Part shown: one piece after another, positions 44,321-52,783 of the stretch
Numbering within the stretch: the first letter of the stretch is position 1
Layout: every line of letters starts with the position of its first letter
Origin: Streptomyces canus
Lineage (GTDB): Bacteria > Actinomycetota > Actinomycetes > Streptomycetales > Streptomycetaceae
Assembly: GCF_030816965.1 (NCBI RefSeq)
Contig: NZ_JAUSYQ010000002.1
Coordinates: forward strand, 6,686,001-6,750,000
Length of the DNA: 64,000 nt
Direction of reading: 5' to 3'
Notes under the pieces: generated by a model
The model's database searches: none
What the model was told of the DNA's origin: nothing
The model's input: only the letters and a program-made list of their open reading frames with translations
Made by a program: the position numbers and the translations under genes

Positions 44321-44929
44321 ATGATGCCTGCTGCGCGGGAATCGCTGCTGGATGCCGCTTATACGGCATTGGCGCGTCGGCCGTGGTCCGCCGTGAGGAT
44401 GGTGGATGTCGCGGCGACGGCCGGAGTGTCCCGGCAGACGTTGTACAACGAGTTCGGGAGCAAGGAAGGGCTGGCCCGCGCGCTGGTCAGACGAGAGGCC
44501 GACGGGTATCTCGTCGGCGTCGACCGGGCGCTCACCGCGCACGGCGACGCCCGGGAGCGGCTGACCGCGACCGCCGAGTGGACCACCGCCTCCGCCCGGG
44601 AGAACGCGCTGGTACGGGCCATGCTCACCGGCTGCTGGAGTGAGCGGCTGCCCTCGCCGACCCTCTCCGCGGTGCCGTCCTCCTCCGCGGTGCCGGCGCA
44701 GCGCCGGGCCGACGGAGCGTTGCCGTCGCCCGGCGACTTCGTGGCACTGGTGCGCGACCGTGCCGTGTCCGTCCTCGCCGGACCCGGTGTGCACAAGTCG
44801 GACGTCCCCGACCTCACCCGCTCCTGCGAACTGGCCGTCCGGCTCGCCCTGTCCTGTGTCGCGGCCCCGCCGGGCGAGGGCGGGGTCGGGGACCTGGTGC
44901 GGAGCGCTCTGCACCGGCAGCCGGTGTGA
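44321..44929 (+). CDS. TetR-family regulator
   Basis: 202 residues from ATG 44321 (ATG 44324 is also possible) with GGGAGG upstream. The HTH is MVDVAATAGVSRQTLYNEFG in the first 50 residues; the rest is a ligand domain of no known type. It converges on the SMR exporter gene with one base between the stops, so it may control that exporter, though it does not share its promoter. Confidence 0.87.
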   Translation: MMPAARESLLDAAYTALARRPWSAVRMVDVAATAGVSRQTLYNEFGSKEGLARALVRREADGYLVGVDRALTAHGDARERLTATAEWTTASARENALVRAMLTGCWSERLPSPTLSAVPSSSAVPAQRRADGALPSPGDFVALVRDRAVSVLAGPGVHKSDVPDLTRSCELAVRLALSCVAAPPGEGGVGDLVRSALHRQPV

Positions 44930-44930
44930 T

Positions 44931-45254
44931 CTAGTGCGAGGACCCCGACAGCTGGAGTCCGATCACGCCGATGATCACCAGGCTGATCGAGACGATCTTC
45001 AGTGTCGAGACGAGGTCGTCGAAGAAGATCATTCCGTAGATCGCGGTGCCCGCCGCGCCGATGCCGGTCCACACCGCGTACGCGGGGCCGACGTCCAGCT
45101 TCTTCAGGGACAGGGTCAGCAGGCCGAAGCTGCCGAGGGCGAAGATGCAGAACGCGATCGTCGGCCACAGTCGGGTGAAACCGTGAGAGAGCTTCAGACA
45201 CACGGCGAAACCGGTCTCGAGCAACCCGGCCACCACCACCAGCAGCCACGCCAT
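44931..45254 (-). CDS. Small multidrug resistance protein (SugE/Gdx-like)
   Basis: 107 residues with four transmembrane helices. The essential membrane glutamate is in VAGLLETGFAVCLKLSHGF (about residue 13), and GPAYAVWTGIGAAGTAIYG is the conserved fold core. The sequence is nearer to SugE/Gdx guanidinium exporters than to QacE-type drug pumps, judged by the TGIGAAG region. It works as an antiparallel dimer. No guanidine riboswitch was recognised upstream. Confidence 0.88.
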   Translation of the reverse strand: MAWLLVVVAGLLETGFAVCLKLSHGFTRLWPTIAFCIFALGSFGLLTLSLKKLDVGPAYAVWTGIGAAGTAIYGMIFFDDLVSTLKIVSISLVIIGVIGLQLSGSSH

Positions 45255-45351
45255 GTGCTGTCCTCCCGTATGTCCGGCTCGGTGCGATTATGCACTTACC
45301 GAACTCGCGTATGGCCAAACCATGCGGAGGTCAGTCCCCCGGCCCGCTCCC

Positions 45352-46362
45352 TCAGTCCCCCTCCGTCCGCTCCCGCGTCGAGAGCAGCCGCCGCAGGGAG
45401 TACAGCCGGGCCGGATCGGCGTGCCCCTCGGCCACCCACGCGTCCAGCGCGCAGTCCGGCTCATCATGACTGCACGCGCGCGGGCAGCCCTCGGTTCCCG
45501 GCACCAGGTCGGGGAACGCGAGGATCACGCGGGAGGGGTCCACGTGGTGGAGGCCGAACGACCGTACGCCCGGTGTGTCGATCACCCAGCCGGCGTCGCC
45601 CGCCAGGGGAAGCGCCAGCGCCGAGGTCGTGGTGTGGCGGCCGCGGCCGGTCACCGCGTTCACATGACCCGTCACCCGGCGCTGCTCCACCGGGACCAGC
45701 GTGTTGACCAGAGTCGTCTTGCCCACGCCCGAGTGACCGACGAAGGCCGTGATCTTGCCGTCGAGGTGGTCGCGCACCACGTCCGCCGCGCTGCCGCTCT
45801 CCAACTCCTCGCGGCTGGTGACGACGTACGGGATGTCCAGGTGGCCGTACAGCTCCAGCAGCTTGTCGGGCTGGGCCAGGTCCGACTTCGTCAGGACCAG
45901 CAGGGGGGTCAGACCGCCGTCGAAGGCAGCCACCAGGCAGCGGTCGATCAGACGGGGGCGGGGTTCCGGATCGGCGAGGGCCGTGACGATGGCGAGCTGG
46001 TCGGCGTTGGCGACGACCACGCGCTCGTAGGGATCGTCGTCGTCGGCTGTGCGGCGCAGGACCGAGGTGCGCGGCGAGATGCGGACGATGCGGGCCAGGG
46101 TGTCCTTCTCGCCGGAGAGGTCGCCGACGATGTCCACCCGGTCCCCGACGACCGCGGCCTTGCGGCCCAGTTCGCGGGCCTTCATCGCCATGACGACCCT
46201 GTCGTCGACCAGACAGGTCAGACGGCCCCGGTCGACGGTGAGGACCATGCCCTCGACCGCTTCCTCGTGCTTGGGGCGGATGTTCGTACGTGGACGGTTG
46301 CCCTTGCGGTTCGGGCGGCTGCGGATGTCGTCCTCGTCGGTGTGCTTGCCGTAGCGGCGCAT
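45352..46362 (-). CDS. rsgA: Ribosome small-subunit-dependent GTPase RsgA
   Basis: 336 residues. RsgA checks late 30S maturation. It shows the circularly permuted GTPase order: G4 LTKSD first, then G1 GHSGVGKTTL and G3 DTPGVRSFG. An OB-like N-terminal domain precedes it and the zinc site GCPRACSHDEPDC follows. The gene lies 12 bp after aroA in the same direction, so the two are likely co-transcribed. Confidence 0.95.
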   Translation of the reverse strand: MRRYGKHTDEDDIRSRPNRKGNRPRTNIRPKHEEAVEGMVLTVDRGRLTCLVDDRVVMAMKARELGRKAAVVGDRVDIVGDLSGEKDTLARIVRISPRTSVLRRTADDDDPYERVVVANADQLAIVTALADPEPRPRLIDRCLVAAFDGGLTPLLVLTKSDLAQPDKLLELYGHLDIPYVVTSREELESGSAADVVRDHLDGKITAFVGHSGVGKTTLVNTLVPVEQRRVTGHVNAVTGRGRHTTTSALALPLAGDAGWVIDTPGVRSFGLHHVDPSRVILAFPDLVPGTEGCPRACSHDEPDCALDAWVAEGHADPARLYSLRRLLSTRERTEGD

Positions 46363-46374
46363 GGCGTGAGTCCC

Positions 46375-47700
46375 CTACGCCTTCTCGCTCCCGAGCATCC
46401 CGCTCCACATGTCGGGGAAGTCCGGCAGGGTCTTGGCCGTCGTCGCGACGTTCTCGATCTGTACGCCCTCGACCGCGAGGCCGATGATCGCGCCGGCCGT
46501 GGCCATGCGGTGGTCCTCGTAGGTGTGGAAGATCCCGCCGTGCAGCCGGCGCGGGCGGATGTGCAGACCGTCGGCCGTCTCGGTGACGTCACCGCCGAGC
46601 TCGTTGATCTCCTTGGTGAGCGCGGCCAGCCGGTCCGTCTCGTGCAGGCGCAGATGGGCCACCCCGCGCAGGCTGGAGGGGGAGTCCGCGAGGGCCGCCA
46701 GCGCCGCGATGCCGGGGGTCAGCTCGCCGACCTCGCCGAGGTCGACATCGATGCCGTGGATCGCACCCGAACCGGTGAACACCAGGCCGTACTCGGTGAG
46801 TTCGCAGGAACCACCCATCTCGGTGAAGATCTCGCGCAGCCGGTCACCGGGCTGGGTGGTGTGGCGCGGCCAGTCCGGTACGACGACCTTGCCGCCGGTC
46901 ACCAGCGCCGCCGCCAGGAACGGCTGGGCGTTGGAGAGGTCGGGCTCGACGGTGAGGTCCCGGCCCAGCAGGGCACCCGGCGTGACCCGCCAGACGTTCG
47001 GCTCGCCGCCCGACTCCGGGGTGTCCACCTGGGCGCCCACCGCGCGCAGCATGTCCACGGTCATCCGGATGTGCGGCATCGACGGCAGGGCGGAGCCGAC
47101 GTGGCGGACCTCGACGCCCTGGTTGAAGCGCGGACCGGACAGCAGGAGCGCCGACACGAACTGGGACGACGAGGACGCGTCGATCTCGACCGGGCCGCCG
47201 TCCAGGGCGCCCCCGCCGTGCACCGTGAGCGGCAGCGCGCCGCGGCCGTCGTCGTCGATCCGGGCACCGAGGACGCGCAGGGCGTCGATCACACCGTTCA
47301 GGGGGCGTTCGTACGACCTCGGGTCGCCGTCGAAGTGGATCGGGCCGTCGGCGAGCGCGGCGACCGGTGGCAGGAAGCGCATCACCGTGCCGGCGTTGCC
47401 GACATCGATCGTGGCCGGGCCGGCGAGGCCCGTCGGAAGCACCCGCCAGGCCTCGCCCGAGCCGTCCGGGCCCACGCCCTCCTCGATCGCCACGCCCATC
47501 GCCCGCAGGGCGCCCGCCATCAGCAGGGTGTCCCGGGAACGCAGCGGGCGGCGCAGCCAGCCGGGCTCGGAGGCGAGGGCGGCCAGCACCAGCGCGCGGT
47601 TGGTGACCGACTTGGACCCGGGCACATGGACCGTTGCGTCGACGGCTCCGCTTGCGTGGGGGGCGGGCCAGAGGGCGGTGTCTGCGGGGTTCGAGGCCAT
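46375..47700 (-). CDS. aroA: 3-phosphoshikimate 1-carboxyvinyltransferase (EPSP synthase)
   Basis: 441 residues from ATG 47700; GTG 47709 would add three residues. AroA transfers enolpyruvate from PEP to shikimate-3-phosphate in aromatic amino-acid synthesis. Motifs are VPGSKSVTNRALVLAAL (substrate lysine), DVGNAGTVMRFLPP (PEP loop), and GDPRSYERP; the C-terminus has the typical HETDRLAAL and HRMATAGAI. It heads the aroA-rsgA unit. Confidence 0.96.
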   Translation of the reverse strand: MASNPADTALWPAPHASGAVDATVHVPGSKSVTNRALVLAALASEPGWLRRPLRSRDTLLMAGALRAMGVAIEEGVGPDGSGEAWRVLPTGLAGPATIDVGNAGTVMRFLPPVAALADGPIHFDGDPRSYERPLNGVIDALRVLGARIDDDGRGALPLTVHGGGALDGGPVEIDASSSSQFVSALLLSGPRFNQGVEVRHVGSALPSMPHIRMTVDMLRAVGAQVDTPESGGEPNVWRVTPGALLGRDLTVEPDLSNAQPFLAAALVTGGKVVVPDWPRHTTQPGDRLREIFTEMGGSCELTEYGLVFTGSGAIHGIDVDLGEVGELTPGIAALAALADSPSSLRGVAHLRLHETDRLAALTKEINELGGDVTETADGLHIRPRRLHGGIFHTYEDHRMATAGAIIGLAVEGVQIENVATTAKTLPDFPDMWSGMLGSEKA

Positions 47701-47736
47701 GGGGTCCACTTTAGTGGGGGTCGTCCGTGGGAGGCG

Positions 47737-47845
47737 GCGCCGTCGTGGCTGGTCGCTCCCCCACTCTCGGCTTCGCTCGAGCGGGGGGACCCCCATCGCG
47801 GCGGAGCCGCCGGTGTCACGGCCCCGCGCCCCTGAGCCGGCTGGT
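47737..47845. repeat. Composite Streptomyces interspersed repeats
   Basis: The aroA/M50 gap holds CGTCGTGGCTGGTCGCTCCC, then a palindromic unit near 47755-47797 (CCCCCACTCTCGGCTTCGCT then CGAGCGGGGGGACCCCCATC), then CGGCGGAGCCGCC and CGGCCCCGCGCCCCTGAG. These pieces recur in many Streptomyces genomes. A variant of the central unit, in opposite orientation, lies inside the SRAP gene at 48680. Confidence 0.7.
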
Positions 47846-48567
47846 CACACCTCCAGCAACCAACGGCCCCCGCCGATCAGCGAGCACAGCGACACCGCGT
47901 GGAACAGGAACAGCCACAGCCCCGCCGGGACGTTCGTGAGGCGGGAGAGCTGGTCCGCGTCCGAGTCGCCGGCACCGCCACGCGCCCGCTTCGCCTGAAG
48001 CTCGAAGGCCGGACGCACCCCGCCGAGCAGCAGGAACCACACCACGGCGTACGCGAACGCCGCCTGCACCTGGGGCCCGGCGAGCCAGGACACCACCACG
48101 AAGGTGCCGCCCGTGAGCACCACCGTCAGCGCCCCGTACGCGTTGCGGATCATCACCAGCATCACCACCAGCAGGGCCGTCGCCGCCCACAGCAGCAGGG
48201 TGATCCGGCCGGCGGCCAGCAGGGCGGCGCCGCCGAGGCCGAGCAGCGGGGGAGCGGTGTAACCGGCCGCCGCCGTGAGGATCATGCCGATCCCGTGCGG
48301 CTTGCCCCGGCTGACCGTCAGTCCGCTGGTGTCGGAGTGCAGCCGTATGCCGGTGAGCTGACGTCCCGTGAGCAGGGCGACCAGGCCGTGGCCGCCCTCG
48401 TGGGCGATGGTGATGGCGTTGCGCGAGAGCCGCCACAGCGTGTGCGGGACAACTATGGCGAGCGCCGCCACCATGGTGGCCAGCACCACCCACAGGTCGG
48501 GGTCGGGTTGCAGGCCGACGAGGCGGTCCCAGAGGTCGGGCAGCGCGGTCGATGCGGTGCTGTCCAT
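47845..48567 (-). CDS. M50-family membrane metallopeptidase
   Basis: 240 residues from ATG 48567. There are about six transmembrane segments. The zinc helix is ITIAHEGGHGLVALLTG (HEGGH, about residue 56), embedded as expected for site-2-protease-like enzymes; a downstream LDG-type third ligand is not obvious. The family is the short M50B-like actinobacterial type. The substrate is unknown. It diverges from the SRAP gene across 50 bp. Confidence 0.85.
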   Translation of the reverse strand: MDSTASTALPDLWDRLVGLQPDPDLWVVLATMVAALAIVVPHTLWRLSRNAITIAHEGGHGLVALLTGRQLTGIRLHSDTSGLTVSRGKPHGIGMILTAAAGYTAPPLLGLGGAALLAAGRITLLLWAATALLVVMLVMIRNAYGALTVVLTGGTFVVVSWLAGPQVQAAFAYAVVWFLLLGGVRPAFELQAKRARGGAGDSDADQLSRLTNVPAGLWLFLFHAVSLCSLIGGGRWLLEV

Positions 48568-48617
48568 GTTTCCCGGTGGCTCCCTCTCCTCGTACGGAGT
48601 CTGGCAGTGTGGCACGT

Positions 48618-49472
48618 ATGTGCGGACGGTATGCAGCGAGTCGTGGGCCCGAGGATCTCGCAGGAATCTTTGAGATCGAGATGGGGGTCCCCCCAGGGCG
48701 AGCGGAGTCGAGCCTCTGGGGGAGGGAGCCCGAGGAGACCCTGGAGCCCGACTACAACGTGGCCCCGACCAAGGAGGTTTACGCCGTCCTCGACCGTCCC
48801 CTCAAGGACGTCGAGGATCCGCGACCGGTTCGGCAGCTGCGGAAGCTGAAGTGGGGGCTGGTCCCGAGCTGGTCGAAGACCCCCGAGGGGGCTGCCCGGA
48901 TGATCAACGCGCGTGCGGAGACCGTGCACGAGAAGCCGTCGTACAAGAGGGCCTTCGCCACCCGCCGCTGCATCATCCCGGCCGACGGCTACTACGAGTG
49001 GGTCACCGGGTCCGGCGAGCGGGAGCTGGAGGTCGAGGGCAAGAAGAAGCGGCCGCGCAAGCAGCCCTACTTCGTGCTGCCCGCCGACGGCTCGGTGTTC
49101 GCGATGGCCGGACTGTACGAGTTCTGGCGCGACAAGACCCTGCCCGACGACCACCCGCAGGCCTGGTGGACGACCTGCTCCGTGATCACCACCGAGGCGG
49201 AGACGGGCCCGCTGGCCGTCTCCCCGGCCGACGGCCCGCGCTCGCTCGCCGACATCCACCCCAGGATGCCGCTGATGCTGACCCCGGACCGCTGGGACAC
49301 CTGGCTCGACCCGTCCCGCACCGAGCTCGACGACCTGCGCTCCCTGCTCGCGGCGCCGCCCGAGGGGCTGATGCGGGCTTATCCGGTGAGCACGGCCGTC
49401 AGCAACGTCCGCAACAACGGGCCGGAGCTGCTCAAGGAGCTGGAGGGGCCGGAAGAGGGCACACTCTTCTAG
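48618..49472 (+). CDS. SRAP domain protein (HMCES/YedK type)
   Basis: 284 residues from ATG 48618. SRAP proteins protect abasic sites in single-stranded DNA by forming a thiazolidine crosslink through Cys2. Here MCGRYAAS supplies Cys2, NVAPTKEVY and MINARAETV (Asn) the DNA pocket, YEFWRDK the Glu region and IHPRMPLML the histidine. An extra segment of about 15 residues (MGVPPGRAESSLWGR) after FEIE comes from an interspersed repeat. It should lie in a surface loop before the DNA-binding residues. Confidence 0.9.
   Translation: MCGRYAASRGPEDLAGIFEIEMGVPPGRAESSLWGREPEETLEPDYNVAPTKEVYAVLDRPLKDVEDPRPVRQLRKLKWGLVPSWSKTPEGAARMINARAETVHEKPSYKRAFATRRCIIPADGYYEWVTGSGERELEVEGKKKRPRKQPYFVLPADGSVFAMAGLYEFWRDKTLPDDHPQAWWTTCSVITTEAETGPLAVSPADGPRSLADIHPRMPLMLTPDRWDTWLDPSRTELDDLRSLLAAPPEGLMRAYPVSTAVSNVRNNGPELLKELEGPEEGTLF
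48680..48725. repeat. Palindromic repeat unit inserted in the SRAP coding sequence
   Basis: GATGGGGGTCCCCCC followed by GAGCGGAGTCGAG and CTCTGGGGGAG is a variant of the 47755-47797 unit reversed. Its length (near 45 bp, 15 codons) keeps the SRAP frame. Confidence 0.7.
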
Positions 49473-49481
49473 CCTTCTGGT

Positions 49482-50111
49482 GTGAAGACCGAGATCATCA
49501 GCACGGAGGCAGGGGACGCCCGCATCACCTGGCACCCGGCGAACAAGGCGCGGCGCGTGCTGGCCGTGAGCCATGGCGCCGGCGGCGGTATCGAGGCACG
49601 GGACCTCCAGGCGCTCGCCCGGGTCCTCCCCGGCCATGGCGTGAGCGTCGCTCTGGTCGAGCAGCCCTGGCGGGTGGCCGGCAAGAAGGTCGCGCCCGCG
49701 CCGAAGACGCTGGACGTGGGATGGCGGGGCGTCTGGCCCTCGCTCGTGAGGCCCGGCCTGCCGGTGATCTCCGGCGGGCGCAGCGCCGGGGCCCGGGTCG
49801 CCTGCCGTACGGCCGTGGAGCTGGGCGCCGCCGCCGTCCTCGCCCTGAGCTTCCCGCTGCACCCGCCCGGTCGGCCGGAGAAGTCCCGCGCCGGGGAGCT
49901 GCTCGGATCCGGGGTGCCCACCCTGGTCGTACAGGGCGGCAACGACCCGTTCGGGAAACCGGAGGAGTTCCCGGACGGATCCTTCGAACTGACCGAGGTG
50001 CCCTACGGCGATCATGGCTTCGCCGTGCCGAAGCGGGCGCAGATCACTCAGGAGGAGGCCGTGACGGTCATCACGGACGCGGTCGTGAAGTGGCTCGGGT
50101 CACTGGGGTGA
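49482..50111 (+). CDS. Alpha/beta hydrolase (KANL3/Tex30-like)
   Basis: 209 residues from GTG 49482, 9 bp after the SRAP stop, so probably in one operon. The strand-turn VLAVSHGAGGG, the nucleophile elbow SGGRSAGAR (Ser about 104), VVQGGNDPFG (Asp) and GDHGFAVP (His) form a complete triad of the dienelactone-hydrolase-like kind. No signal peptide. The substrate is unknown. Confidence 0.85.
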   Translation: MKTEIISTEAGDARITWHPANKARRVLAVSHGAGGGIEARDLQALARVLPGHGVSVALVEQPWRVAGKKVAPAPKTLDVGWRGVWPSLVRPGLPVISGGRSAGARVACRTAVELGAAAVLALSFPLHPPGRPEKSRAGELLGSGVPTLVVQGGNDPFGKPEEFPDGSFELTEVPYGDHGFAVPKRAQITQEEAVTVITDAVVKWLGSLG

Positions 50112-50117
50112 AAGCCC

Positions 50118-50144
50118 GGGAATGCTGCGCCGCGAACCTCTGTT
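50118..50144 (+). promoter_or_regulatory. SigR-dependent sigR promoter (sigRp2 type)
   Basis: GGGAAT (50118-50123), exactly 18 bases, GTT (50142-50144). This is a perfect SigR consensus, upstream of the longer SigR start, indicating positive autoregulation. Confidence 0.85.
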
Positions 50145-50203
50145 GAGGCGGACAGAAGCGCTGAAGAGCAGCGCAGACCGTCGTAGGAGAGGAAGACCGC
50201 CGC

Positions 50204-51052
50204 ATGGGTTCGACCTTCTGCCCGAGCCGCAGCAGCCGCGCTGACCTGGACTGGACGGTGCTGCATGCGGCCAAGACCACCCCGATTCGAGGGGCGGCCG
50301 GGACGGGTAGTCGTCTATCCTCCAATTCCGGTGGCACCGGTTTCGGTGCTGCCCGGAATCTTGAGGAGGTGGGTCCGGTCACTGGGATCGACGCAGGGAC
50401 CGACAACGGCCAGGCGGAGCAGCCCGAGGGCCAGGGCGCGAGCACGGAGTCGACTGCGGAGCGCACTGCGCGCTTCGAGCGGGACGCGCTCGAATTCCTC
50501 GACCAGATGTACTCGGCCGCTCTGCGTATGACGCGCAATCCGGCCGACGCCGAAGACCTGGTGCAGGAGACGTACGCCAAGGCGTACGCGTCCTTCCACC
50601 AGTTCCGTGAGGGGACCAACCTCAAGGCGTGGCTGTACCGGATCCTCACCAACACGTTCATCAACTCGTACCGCAAGAAGCAGCGCGAACCCCAGCGCTC
50701 CGCGGCCGAGGAGATCGAGGACTGGCAGCTCGCCCGCGCCGAGTCGCACATGTCGACCGGTCTGCGCTCCGCCGAGTCGCAGGCGCTCGACCACCTGCCC
50801 GACTCGGACGTGAAGGAAGCGCTCCAGGCGATCCCCGAGGAATTCCGCATCGCCGTCTACCTCGCTGACGTAGAGGGCTTTGCGTACAAGGAGATCGCGG
50901 ACATCATGGGGACACCCATCGGAACGGTGATGTCCCGACTGCACCGGGGCCGCCGTCAACTGCGCGGCATGCTCGAGGACTACGCCCGTGAGCGCGGGCT
51001 CGTCCCGGCCGGTGCCGGAGAGTCGAACGAAGCGAAAGGCTCGGGCTCATGA
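50204..51052 (+). CDS. sigR: ECF sigma factor SigR (two possible starts)
   Basis: 282 residues from ATG 50204 (GGAGAGGAAG upstream), or 227 from GTG 50369, which follows GAGG immediately. SigR directs the thiol-oxidative stress regulon. Region 2 is [20 protein letters not shown] through [15 protein letters not shown], and region 4 is [20 protein letters not shown]. The 55-residue difference equals the known unstable longer isoform SigR' made from the autoregulated promoter in S. coelicolor. rsrA overlaps the end by ATGA, so anti-sigma synthesis is coupled. Confidence 0.95.
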   Translation: MGSTFCPSRSSRADLDWTVLHAAKTTPIRGAAGTGSRLSSNSGGTGFGAARNLEEVGPVTGIDAGTDNGQAEQPEGQGASTESTAERTARFERDALEFLDQMYSAALRMTRNPADAEDLVQETYAKAYASFHQFREGTNLKAWLYRILTNTFINSYRKKQREPQRSAAEEIEDWQLARAESHMSTGLRSAESQALDHLPDSDVKEALQAIPEEFRIAVYLADVEGFAYKEIADIMGTPIGTVMSRLHRGRRQLRGMLEDYARERGLVPAGAGESNEAKGSGS

Positions 51053-51360
51053 GCTGCGGAGAGCCGCACGAGACGGACTGCAGTGAGGTACTCGATCATC
51101 TCTACGAGTTCCTCGACAGTGAGATGCCGGACGTCGATCGCGTCAAGTTCAAGCAGCACTTCAACGAGTGCTCTCCGTGCCTGGAGAAGTACGGTCTCGA
51201 AGAGGCCGTCAAGAAGCTCGTCAAGCGGTGCTGCGGCCATGACGACGTGCCGACCGACCTGCGCTCCAAGGTGCTGGGGCGGCTCGACCTGATCCGCTCC
51301 GGACAGGCCGTGCCCGAGCACGACGTGACGGCCTCGCCGGTGACACAGCAGGAGTCCTGA
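51049..51360 (+). CDS. rsrA: Zinc-binding anti-sigma factor RsrA
   Basis: 103 residues from ATG 51049. RsrA holds SigR inactive and releases it when its thiols form disulfides. The key residues are all present at the expected positions: C11, H37, C41 and C44 (HFNECSPC), plus C3, C61 and C62. This is the ZAS domain. It is encoded directly behind sigR with a four-base overlap. Confidence 0.96.
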   Translation: MSCGEPHETDCSEVLDHLYEFLDSEMPDVDRVKFKQHFNECSPCLEKYGLEEAVKKLVKRCCGHDDVPTDLRSKVLGRLDLIRSGQAVPEHDVTASPVTQQES

Positions 51361-51475
51361 GCGTCCGGTCGTCGTTCACTCGAACGTGCTAATCGGCAGG
51401 TGATCGGCCCACACCACCTCCCCTCGCCGTCCTAGGCTCCTCGCAGCTGTGCGGACTCGGGGCTGGAGGGGCGAG

Positions 51476-52783
51476 ATGGAGGCGGTGCCGGCACGCGCGC
51501 GTGCGTACGTCGCCTGTGTCGCCGTAGCCGCACTGCTCTGTCTGCTGCCGCTGCCGGCCGTACGCACCCCCTGGTGGGAGGTCGCGCTGCTCGCTGCGCT
51601 CTCTGCCGGATGTGAGCAGGTCGCCGCGCGCTGGCGGTTCGCCGGCACCTTCCTTCCCGTGCTGCTCGCCGGCGCCTTTCTGCTGCCGCCCCCGGCCGCC
51701 GCCCTCGTGGCCCTGCCGGGGGCGCTGCTGTCCCCGGTCGAGCAGCGCCCGCGTGGGCTGCGCCGTGTCTGGCGGGCCGCGCAGCTCATGGTGGGGGTGT
51801 GGGCGGCCGCACGGGTGCACGGGGCGACGGGCGGCCGGGACGCGGTCGTGGCCTCCGACTTCCCGTACGCGCTGGTCCCGGCCGGGGCCGCGGTGCTCGT
51901 CTTCTGCCTGGTGCTGAGCCTGCTGGACGGGGGGATTCTGGCGCTGGCCGAGCGGATTCCCGTACGGCGGGCCTGGCGCGGCCTGTTTCTCCGCTCTCTC
52001 GCCCCCGTCGCCGTACACGGGCTGGCCGGGCTCATGATGGCCGTCCTGTGGCGCAGTCCCTACGGTCCTGTTGCCGCGTTGCTGGTGCTGCTGCCGATGT
52101 GTGTGTCGTGGTGGGTGTTCGCGCAGTACCACCGGGAACGCGCAGCCCACCAGGCGACCATCCGGGCGCTGGTGCAGGCAGTCGACATCAAGGACGAGTA
52201 CACGCGCGGGCACAGCGAGCGGGTCGGGCAGGCGTCGATGATGATCGCGCGGGAGCTCGGCATGGACGACGCCAGGATCGAGGTGCTGCGGTTCGCAGGG
52301 ATTCTGCACGACGTGGGAAAGCTCGGGGTGCCGACGCGGCTGCTCAGGAAGGACGGGCCGCTGACCCCTCAGGAGCGGCGGATCATCGAGCTGCATCCCG
52401 AGTACGGGCACGAGATGGTCCGGGGCATCTCCTTCCTCGGGGAGGCCCGGGCCGCCGTACTGCACCACCATGAGCGGCTGGACGGGAGCGGGTACCCGTA
52501 CGGACTGACAGGGGGCCAGATACCGGAGTCCGCACGGGTCGTGGCCGTGGCCGATGCCTTCGACGCGATGACGTCCACCCGCTCCTACCGACGGGCCAGG
52601 CCCGTCTGCGCCGCGCTGGAGGAGCTTCAGCGGTGCGCCGGCAGCCAGTTCGACCCACGGATGGTGACGGCCCTCGTCCGCGCCCTGTCCCGGCACGGCT
52701 GGCATCCGGCGGTCACGGCCGACGAGCCCGGTGTGCCGCGTCCTCGTCCGGCGGTCACCGGGCGGCCGGGGGTACGCCGTTGA
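51476..52783 (+). CDS. Membrane HD-GYP domain protein (putative cyclic-di-GMP phosphodiesterase)
   Basis: 435 residues from ATG 51476 with GGAGG seven bases upstream. The first 225 residues form about six transmembrane segments, then the HD-GYP domain: GHSERVGQ, ILHDVGKLGVP, LHPEYGHEM, HHHERLDGSGYPYGL. All metal and signature residues are intact, so hydrolysis of cyclic-di-GMP is likely. Streptomyces uses this nucleotide to time development through BldD and RsiG. A degenerate partner starts in the overlapping TTGA. Confidence 0.9.
   Translation: MEAVPARARAYVACVAVAALLCLLPLPAVRTPWWEVALLAALSAGCEQVAARWRFAGTFLPVLLAGAFLLPPPAAALVALPGALLSPVEQRPRGLRRVWRAAQLMVGVWAAARVHGATGGRDAVVASDFPYALVPAGAAVLVFCLVLSLLDGGILALAERIPVRRAWRGLFLRSLAPVAVHGLAGLMMAVLWRSPYGPVAALLVLLPMCVSWWVFAQYHRERAAHQATIRALVQAVDIKDEYTRGHSERVGQASMMIARELGMDDARIEVLRFAGILHDVGKLGVPTRLLRKDGPLTPQERRIIELHPEYGHEMVRGISFLGEARAAVLHHHERLDGSGYPYGLTGGQIPESARVVAVADAFDAMTSTRSYRRARPVCAALEELQRCAGSQFDPRMVTALVRALSRHGWHPAVTADEPGVPRPRPAVTGRPGVRR

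Noticed and set aside
45255..45350. A guanidine riboswitch upstream of the SugE/Gdx-like gene
   Set aside because: I looked for ykkC-type conserved segments and the paired ACGR hairpins of the mini form on the minus strand and did not find them.
50340..50368. A second SigR promoter inside the sigR leader (GGAAT then GTC)
   Set aside because: After GGAAT and 18 bases the sequence is GTC rather than GTT, and it overlaps the internal ribosome site.
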